Below, one piece after another: positions 1 through 5,293 of a stretch of DNA of 15,193 bases. The notes under the pieces were generated by a model. It was not told where the DNA came from, ran no database searches, and worked only from the letters and a program-made list of their open reading frames with translations. Positions within the stretch are counted from its first letter, which is position 1. Each line of letters starts with the position of its first letter. A program made the translations under genes and the position numbers. The DNA is taken from the NCBI GenBank assembly GCA_036822015.1, contig DAISIL010000068.1, positions 1-15,193 on the forward strand, in the 5' to 3' direction. Source of the stretch: DAISIL01 sp036822015 (lineage in GTDB: Bacteria; Bacteroidota; Bacteroidia; Cytophagales; Bernardetiaceae).

Positions 1-346
1 AATTCGGATGAAAACTGGCTACCTGCAAATCCTCCTCCCAATCATAGACCTGGAGGGTATGATCTAGGACATGTAAAAATTTGTAGTATTTCTGAAAGTC
101 TTGTAGCGTGAAAGGATGAATCAGTAAAGTTGTTTCGATTTCCTTAGGATCATTATCTAACAAAAACTGACACTCGGATAGGAATACCTCCAACAACTGC
201 TCCTCACTTTGCGCCGCACTGACCAGATAACGAATCGTACCCTTGCGGGCGGGCGCATGAGCAAAGGGGCATAGATTCAAGCCCAAAACTACACTTTGGA
301 GCCATTGCCGAGTATCCTGCTCGTAGTCTGTTATCAAATCTTTCAT
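1..346 (-). CDS. DUF1415 family protein (3' end outside window)
   Basis: An open frame starts at ATG 346-344 and runs off the left edge of the window, giving 115 complete codons and no stop. The product starts MKDLITDYEQDTRQW and carries the family hallmarks: a GLNLCPFAHAP block near residues 22-32, an IRYLVSAAQ block, then ETTLLIHP followed by LQDFQKYYKFL, and QVASFHPN at the window edge. These match the DUF1415 pattern as I remember it. The biochemical function of the family is not known to me. The conserved Cys and the two His-Pro motifs could bind a metal or a substrate, but that is a guess. The start lies 20 bp after the stop of the upstream mannosyltransferase-like gene on the same strand, so the two are probably cotranscribed. 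The C-terminal part is missing only because the window ends. Confidence 0.82.
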   Translation of the reverse strand, partial: MKDLITDYEQDTRQWLQSVVLGLNLCPFAHAPARKGTIRYLVSAAQSEEQLLEVFLSECQFLLDNDPKEIETTLLIHPFTLQDFQKYYKFLHVLDHTLQVYDWEEDLQVASFHPN

Positions 347-366
347 GGCTTTCTTTGTTTGTCTGC

Positions 367-1098
367 CTACCGCTGAAACCGCTGAAAAAGGCTGTTGATT
401 TTGAGTTGAAGTACACCCCAAAAGGCCTCGTGGATAATCCTGGTGGACATCTTAGAACTCCCTCGGGTGCGTTCGGTGAAGATGATCGGCACCTCCTTGA
501 TCCGAAAACCAAACAGCCAAGCCTTGAATTTCATCTCGATCTGAAAGGCATAACCCACAAAGCGAATCTTTGATAAGTCAATCGTTTCCAAAACCTTACG
601 ATGATAGCACTTGAATCCCGCCGTAGGATCAGCGATAGGCATTCCGGTAATGAAACGCACGTACCAGCTAGCACCATAAGAAAGCAAGATACGGCTCATG
701 GGCCAATTCACGACATTGACCCCCTTGACATACCGCGACCCAATGGACATATCGTAGCCCTCATCGGCGCAGGCGTGATAGAGCTGGATCAAATCTTCGG
801 GGTTATGCGAAAAGTCAGCATCCATCTCAAAGGCGTAAGTATAACCCCATTCTAAGGCTCGCTTGAAGCCGAGGAGATAAGCCGTTCCGAGTCCGAGCTT
901 GCCGGTGCGCTCCTCGAGGTAAAGGCGTTCGGGAAAGCGGCTTTGTAAGTCTCGTACTGCCTGGGCCGTGCCATCAGGGGAGCCATCATCGACAATCAAT
1001 ATATCAAAAGGAATAACCAACGAAAAAACCTTTTCGATAATCAGAGAGATGTTTTCGATTTCGTTATAGGTCGGAATAATTACCAGTCGCTCTTTCAT
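367..1098 (-). CDS. Polyprenol (dolichol)-phosphate mannosyltransferase-like GT2
   Basis: This is a 243-residue GT-A fold glycosyltransferase of family GT2, of the polyprenol monophosphomannose synthase (Dpm1-like) type. Enzymes of this group move mannose (or a related sugar) from GDP-mannose to a polyprenyl-phosphate on the cytoplasmic face of the membrane. Visible motifs are VIIPTYNEIENI (residues 6-17), IVDDGSPDGTA (35-45), the metal and nucleotide-sugar DxD in EMDADFSHNP (D93 and D95), IGSRYVKG (119-126) and ADPTAGFKCY (156-165). The length equals that of catalytic subunits without C-terminal membrane helices, as in eukaryotic Dpm1, so membrane contact must come from the amphipathic C-terminus or a partner. 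The ATG at 1098 directly precedes the first beta strand. A good promoter lies just upstream, and a DUF1415 gene follows after 20 bp. Sugar specificity cannot be read from the sequence. Confidence 0.92.
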   Translation of the reverse strand: MKERLVIIPTYNEIENISLIIEKVFSLVIPFDILIVDDGSPDGTAQAVRDLQSRFPERLYLEERTGKLGLGTAYLLGFKRALEWGYTYAFEMDADFSHNPEDLIQLYHACADEGYDMSIGSRYVKGVNVVNWPMSRILLSYGASWYVRFITGMPIADPTAGFKCYHRKVLETIDLSKIRFVGYAFQIEMKFKAWLFGFRIKEVPIIFTERTRGSSKMSTRIIHEAFWGVLQLKINSLFQRFQR

Positions 1099-1106
1099 AG
1101 ATAAAG

Positions 1107-1136
1107 CAAAACTAGCATTCCTACGCCTAAAGCAAA
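1107..1136 (-). promoter_or_regulatory. Bacteroidota-type promoter for the GT2/DUF1415 pair
   Basis: On the minus strand TTTG (1136-1133) is followed after 18 nt by TAGTTTTG (1114-1107). This agrees fully with the -33 TTTG and -7 TANNTTTG consensus of the phylum's primary sigma factor. Only 8 nt separate the -7 box from the ATG at 1098, so the mRNA leader would be a few nucleotides at most. Confidence 0.65.
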
Positions 1137-1160
1137 CACCCCGTTAAGGGAGATTAACAA

Positions 1161-1205
1161 AACACAAAAAAACCGTGTGTGCGTTTTTGTCTTACCCACA
1201 CACGG
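1161..1205 (-). terminator. Rho-independent terminator after the two-TM protein gene
   Basis: There is a perfect 9-bp inverted repeat, CCGTGTGTG (1173-1181) and CACACACGG (1197-1205), with a 15-nt loop. Read on the minus strand it is followed directly by seven T and a further T-rich stretch (1172 down to 1161). It begins 15 nt after the stop codon at 1221-1223 and would stop that transcript before the GT2 promoter. Confidence 0.8.
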
Positions 1206-1220
1206 AGGAAGTGTTGTTGC

Positions 1221-1865
1221 TTACTCTGCCGTTGCCGGTACGGACTCGGTACGCGGGAGGTATTGGGTCATCTTTTCCATCAAGAAATGAGCGGCAGCTT
1301 CGGATTTGGTAGCAAATAGTTTGGTGCTTTGTCCGTCTTTGTGTTGGGCAACGATCCGAAATCCGGTATCTCCGTAAGTCTCATCTTTGTCTGTTTCGAG
1401 ATTGATAGAGGCGATATGGGCTAGGGGAATACGGAAATTGCGATACCCCAAAAAGTTAAAAGGATACGGGGTGTTGGTCAAAGAAAAACTTTGATGGTCA
1501 ATTCTCCATACGCTTTTGTTAAAAAACGAACAGTAAGCGTAGTAAGTCAGCAGAAAACCATACGAAGCAAAGGGGACACTGATCAGACCTACCACGAAAA
1601 TCAATCCAAAAAGTGTAGCCGTATCCATGGCATCAAAGCTACGCATCAAGACATGATACAAAAAATAGAAGAAAGCAGCATTCCAGATGAGCATCGCAGG
1701 AGCGAGCAAAAAGATCATCGGACGCATCCAGGCTTTGCGTAATTCGAAGGCTTCTCCGGTTTGCTGACCCTCATAGCGAGACCCAAAAATTTCTTTTACT
1801 TGACTAGCAGTATTAATGGCAGTAGGGGTTTGAATGAATAGATCAAAGATCGTTGTTATCTTCAT
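1221..1865 (-). CDS. Two-TM membrane protein with PH-like C-terminal part, unknown function
   Basis: This 214-residue protein is one I do not recognise as a named family. The N-terminal ~45 residues are soluble. Two hydrophobic segments follow at about residues 48-70 and 84-112, joined by a short loop. The remainder (about 116-200) alternates short beta-strand-like stretches and ends in a helix (EAAAHFLMEKMTQYL). Two TM helices followed by a small beta-rich domain containing WRIDHQSFSLTN and a pattern like IPLAHIASINLE resemble bacterial PH-domain (YcxB/bPH) membrane proteins, in which the soluble domain faces the cytoplasm. This is a shape-based inference, not a family match. The ATG at 1865 is the first available. 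The gene stands alone: it is divergent from ribonuclease D and ends at a clear terminator. Confidence 0.75.
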   Translation of the reverse strand: MKITTIFDLFIQTPTAINTASQVKEIFGSRYEGQQTGEAFELRKAWMRPMIFLLAPAMLIWNAAFFYFLYHVLMRSFDAMDTATLFGLIFVVGLISVPFASYGFLLTYYAYCSFFNKSVWRIDHQSFSLTNTPYPFNFLGYRNFRIPLAHIASINLETDKDETYGDTGFRIVAQHKDGQSTKLFATKSEAAAHFLMEKMTQYLPRTESVPATAE

Positions 1866-1934
1866 GCAAGCCTATAACATTGGTCAGTTTCGCCCCAGTA
1901 AAAAATCAGGGAGGGCCGTTCGGACAATTTATTG

Positions 1935-1942
1935 TAATTTTG
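1935..1942 (+). promoter_or_regulatory. Possible -7 box for rnd
   Basis: TAATTTTG fits TANNTTTG exactly and lies 31 nt before the rnd ATG at 1974. I see no good TTG at the expected -33 spacing, so this is a partial promoter match. Confidence 0.4.
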
Positions 1943-1973
1943 TTCATCATCATAGATTGACAACCTCCATTCG

Positions 1974-3143
1974 ATGCTCATCCAAACCTCTGCGGACTTA
2001 CAAACCTTCTGCACCCAAGCCCTTCAACAGCCCTGGCTAACTTTTGATAGCGAATTTGTGGGCGAAAAATATTACAAAGACCGGTTATGTGTCATCTCGG
2101 CCGGCATCCCTAACCAAAGCGTGGTCATCGACGCACTCACGATACCCGACCTGACCCCCTTCTTACGGCTCCTCGAGGATAGCCGCCTACGCAAGATCAC
2201 CCACGCCGGCGAAAACGACTACCGCATCCTGATCCAGCAATACGGGCTACGCCCCCGCAATCTCTTCGATACCCAGCTCGTGGCTGCCTTCCTCGACGAT
2301 CACTACCCGGCATCGCTCCAAAACCTCCTGCGCATACACCTAGATATACGCCTCTCCAAAGCCTCCACCGTCTCCGATTGGGAAGCCCGTCCGCTCCGAA
2401 AAGAGCAAATTACCTACGCCCTCGACGACGTAAACTATCTCCCCCAGTTAGCCGACACCCTCTCGGTATCGCTCCAAAAAAGACAACGCCTCGAATGGGC
2501 CCTCTCCGAGTGCGCTACCCTCGAAGACCCTCAATTTTATCAAGCCCAAGAACTGGACAAAGAACTCCACAAAAAGTGGGTACGCGAGCTACCCGAAGCC
2601 AAAGCCATCTTCCTCTGGAGGCTCCTCCAGTGGCGCGAAAACCTCGCCCAATCCCAGGACCAACCCCGCAAACGCATCCTCTCCGACGACCGCCTCCGTG
2701 CCGTCGTCCAACTGGTGGGACGAAACCGACGCACCGTTGAGAGCGACCGACGCATACCGCCACCCCTCATCAAAAAGCACTGGGAAACCTTCGAGGATCT
2801 CCTCCAAAACCCACCCACACCTGAGGAGAAAGCACTCATCCAACGCTCCCGACAAAAAGAAAAAAGCGATTCGACACCCCAACGCGAAGCCCTCCTGGAT
2901 ACCCTCTACAACCTCATCAAATACCGCGCTACCGAAGTAGGCATCTCTCCCGAAGTCATCATCTCGCGCCGTGAGCTTAACCGCATGAAAAAAGACATCC
3001 ACTACCTGCCCCCCAACCTCCAGGAAGGCTGGAGGCGAGAGGTACTAGGCGATACGCTCCTGCGTTGGCTACAAACCGATGGGACGCTGCGGCTTAGCTT
3101 TGAGGGAGAACGCTGTATCCTCGATATGATTACCGCCTCTTGA
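1974..3143 (+). CDS. rnd: Ribonuclease D
   Basis: This 389-residue 3'-5' exoribonuclease of the DEDDy group trims the 3' ends of tRNA and other structured RNAs in the cytoplasm. All catalytic residues are visible: D25 and E27 in FDSEFVGEKYY (Exo I), D82 in HAGENDY with FDTQLVAAFL after it (Exo II), and Y148-x3-D152 in YALDDVNYL (Exo III). The C-terminal half is helical. The segment around residues 205-285, containing ELPEAKAIFLWRLLQWRE and then LSDDRLRAVVQL, fits an HRDC domain, and a second helical module follows to the end. The length is close to the ~375 residues of E. coli RNase D. The coding strand is strikingly rich in C over G, especially around 2280-2960. The last 14 bp overlap the 3' end of the convergent VWA gene, and no terminator hairpin is visible between them. 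Confidence 0.93.
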   Translation: MLIQTSADLQTFCTQALQQPWLTFDSEFVGEKYYKDRLCVISAGIPNQSVVIDALTIPDLTPFLRLLEDSRLRKITHAGENDYRILIQQYGLRPRNLFDTQLVAAFLDDHYPASLQNLLRIHLDIRLSKASTVSDWEARPLRKEQITYALDDVNYLPQLADTLSVSLQKRQRLEWALSECATLEDPQFYQAQELDKELHKKWVRELPEAKAIFLWRLLQWRENLAQSQDQPRKRILSDDRLRAVVQLVGRNRRTVESDRRIPPPLIKKHWETFEDLLQNPPTPEEKALIQRSRQKEKSDSTPQREALLDTLYNLIKYRATEVGISPEVIISRRELNRMKKDIHYLPPNLQEGWRREVLGDTLLRWLQTDGTLRLSFEGERCILDMITAS

Positions 3144-4254
3144 CAGGAGAGAGGAAGTTGTCCTGATCGAGTTTGAAGAGATAACCTTCGATGGATATTT
3201 CTTCGTTGGCTTTGAGTTCGGTCAGGTTGAGGATGTCCTGGTTGATGGTATGGATGGAGCCGCCGGTATAGCGGGCCAGGTTGAGATAAACGGGGTTTAT
3301 CATCTTGGATTTTTCGTAGCCACAGAGAATGATCCGGAGCGGTTTCTTGATTTGGGTGTAGAGTTCGATGTCTCGGACGCTGCTGTTGTTATCGGCAACC
3401 AAGATGACAAAATCCGTGTCGGGGTAGGCCTCGATGCCCTTCAAGATCGCTTCGATGTCGTTTTCGGGGCCATCTCCACCGGCCCCACCCGAGAGCGCGT
3501 AAAGCATCTGCTCTTGTACCTCATCCATTTTTTGGCTGGAGGCATGATAAACACCGCCGGTCTGTCCGATGATTTTGGCTTCGTCGGGGGTGTCGTTGCC
3601 GTCGTTGAAGAAGACAAAAGCGCGGAGCATGTCGTTTTCGCGGTGAAGTTGGTGCCAATGCAAAATTTGCGACGCATAAGGGTACAGACTTCCCGTCCAG
3701 TCACAGACCGCGATGGCATTTTTCCAGGTCTCTTTGTTGCGCTCGAGAGAACGAAAAACCACCGAATCCTCAAACTCACCACCGTAGATGTACTTTTCTT
3801 CGATTTTTTTCATGGCTTTTTGTGCCTTTTCGGTGATCTGGATGGGCTTTTCCCAACTAATCATCGCGCCATGAAAGTAGCTCTGGGCGATTTCTTTGGT
3901 GGCTATGTCGGTTTGTCGGATGAGTTGCCAGCGGTTGGCGGGTAGGGAGTCCAGTTGTGGGTATGCGGCGACCAGTTGCGCGATGCGGCGTTGGTTGAGT
4001 GCCGAAAAGTCCTGCCCAGCGGGATAATCCGTGTAGATGATGCTCACCCTTCGGATCGAATACTCGGGCAGCTCGACCCTTCGCGCCAGTTGGTGCTGGG
4101 AAAAAGCCATGGGTATCAGCAGTGTGTTTTCTCGTGAGCTGTCGGCATCAAAACGCAAAGTAGCGACCTGCGTCAATGCCCCAACTGCCGGCCCTTGTCC
4201 ATAGACATACCCCGCTATCAGGAATATCAGAAAAAAAAACGAAATTTTTTTCAT
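3130..4254 (-). CDS. Exported VWA-like domain protein
   Basis: This 374-residue protein starts MKKISFFFLIFLIAGYVYGQ, a clear Sec signal peptide with probable cleavage near residue 20, and no lipobox Cys. The C-terminal half reads like a von Willebrand factor A fold. A first strand ends in AVCDWTGSLYPY (D185, T187, S189), matching a MIDAS DxSxS variant with Thr for the first Ser. Later come AFVFFNDGNDTPDE, a GGDGPENDIEAI helix start (about 260-270) and a strand ending in FVILVADNNSSVRD (282-295). VWA domains bind ligands through a divalent metal. Here the ligand is unknown and the location is periplasmic or outside the cell. The N-terminal ~160 residues match nothing I know. The gene starts 33 bp after the DUF368 stop on the same strand, so cotranscription is likely. 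Its 3' end overlaps rnd. Confidence 0.78.
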   Translation of the reverse strand: MKKISFFFLIFLIAGYVYGQGPAVGALTQVATLRFDADSSRENTLLIPMAFSQHQLARRVELPEYSIRRVSIIYTDYPAGQDFSALNQRRIAQLVAAYPQLDSLPANRWQLIRQTDIATKEIAQSYFHGAMISWEKPIQITEKAQKAMKKIEEKYIYGGEFEDSVVFRSLERNKETWKNAIAVCDWTGSLYPYASQILHWHQLHRENDMLRAFVFFNDGNDTPDEAKIIGQTGGVYHASSQKMDEVQEQMLYALSGGAGGDGPENDIEAILKGIEAYPDTDFVILVADNNSSVRDIELYTQIKKPLRIILCGYEKSKMINPVYLNLARYTGGSIHTINQDILNLTELKANEEISIEGYLFKLDQDNFLSPVKRR

Positions 4255-4287
4255 ATCATGTAAATTTTTTAGAAAAAAACGATCCGT

Positions 4288-5226
4288 TTAACGTGATGTT
4301 GCCTCACCGCCCGAGGAATTTCCCCAACGCTCTAACCCCACCACCACGATTGCCCCCAGTACAAAAAGCAACAAAGCCGGTACAAGGTAGGCTGGCTCCC
4401 CTGTTTGGAGGGTATAAGTCGCGGGCAAGACGTTTTCCTGGAGCAGTGGAACGGCTTCGCCGTGGCGGTTGGTATAAAAACTGACGGTGTGCTTCCAGGG
4501 CCATACTTTGTTGAGGGAGCCGATCATAAAGCCCGTCAAGAGTGCTAGCGTAAGCCCCCTGTGTCGTTGGAGAAGCCAGGAGAGCAGCCGAGCAAAACTC
4601 AAAATGCCGAGCAGCGCACCCGCAGAAAAAACACCGATAATCAATAAGTTGCGATCCGTAATGGCAGCGATAATCGTCCCGTACATGCCCATCAGGACGA
4701 GTAGGAAGCTCCCCGAAATGCCGGGCAGGATCATGGCACAAATCGCAATCATCCCCGAAACAAACACAAACCAGGGCGCATCCGTACCCGTCGCCGGTGC
4801 CGCTACCGTGATCGCGTAAGCGACCACCGTGCCTATCAGGAGCCAAACCACCGTCGCGGCCGTCCATCGCTGAATTTCTTTGCCCACCAGCCAGACCGAA
4901 GCGACGATCAGACCGCAAAAAAAAGCCCACAGCAGGCTGGGATACGTCTTGAGCAGATAGCTAATCAACTTCGCCAACGAAACAATGCTTGTCCCGATAC
5001 CCAACAGGAGCGGCAACAAAAACCAACCGTTGATGTGCCGCCAAAAAGCCTTCCAGCCGGAACGCCGCCACACGCGCACGGCTTCGGGACCAATCGACTT
5101 GATACTCGTCAGGAGCGTATCGTAGATACCCGAGATAAAAGCAATCGTCCCGCCGGATACCCCCGGAACAACGTCAGCTGCACCCATAGCTAAACCCTTG
5201 ACAAACAAATCTATACGAAATTTCAT
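4288..5226 (-). CDS. DUF368 family polyprenyl-phosphate transporter (PopT type)
   Basis: This is a 312-residue polytopic inner-membrane protein of the DUF368 family. Members were shown to act as undecaprenyl-phosphate translocases (PopT), returning the lipid carrier used for peptidoglycan and surface glycan synthesis to the cytoplasmic face. Two related signature loops are visible: ADVVPGVSGGTIAF (residues 17-30) and ICAMILPGISGSFLLV (162-177). They fit the inverted-repeat, re-entrant-loop design of the family. About eight hydrophobic segments follow one another through residue ~298. I chose the ATG at 5226 (MKFRIDLFVKGLAMG) because family members begin just before this point. The frame stays open further upstream, but that extension would be highly basic and would overlap the divergent gene. 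The VWA gene follows after 33 bp. Assignment is firm; the direction of transport is from the literature on the family. Confidence 0.9.
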   Translation of the reverse strand: MKFRIDLFVKGLAMGAADVVPGVSGGTIAFISGIYDTLLTSIKSIGPEAVRVWRRSGWKAFWRHINGWFLLPLLLGIGTSIVSLAKLISYLLKTYPSLLWAFFCGLIVASVWLVGKEIQRWTAATVVWLLIGTVVAYAITVAAPATGTDAPWFVFVSGMIAICAMILPGISGSFLLVLMGMYGTIIAAITDRNLLIIGVFSAGALLGILSFARLLSWLLQRHRGLTLALLTGFMIGSLNKVWPWKHTVSFYTNRHGEAVPLLQENVLPATYTLQTGEPAYLVPALLLFVLGAIVVVGLERWGNSSGGEATSR

Positions 5227-5240
5227 CTTTTTGTTTTTTT

Positions 5241-5248
5241 CAAAATTA
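5241..5248 (-). promoter_or_regulatory. Possible -7 box for the DUF368/VWA pair
   Basis: Read on the minus strand the bases are TAATTTTG, an exact TANNTTTG match lying 14 nt before the DUF368 ATG at 5226. No TTG is seen at the expected -33 distance. The 67-bp space to the divergent gene at 5294 is AT-rich, unlike its surroundings. Confidence 0.4.
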
Positions 5249-5293
5249 CGGCATTTTTTGCGGACGGCGTTTGTTTTTCTGTATTTTGTATCC

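Noticed and set aside
2515..3002. Overlapping minus-strand open frames opposite rnd
   Set aside because: They arise from the C-rich rnd coding strand, giving Gly/Arg/Val-rich low-complexity products, and the rnd frame is intact with catalytic residues.
3250..3945. A 231-codon open frame on the plus strand opposite the VWA gene
   Set aside because: It is fully antisense to a gene with a signal peptide and recognisable motifs, and its own translation has no domain or signal. It is explained by codon composition of the real gene.
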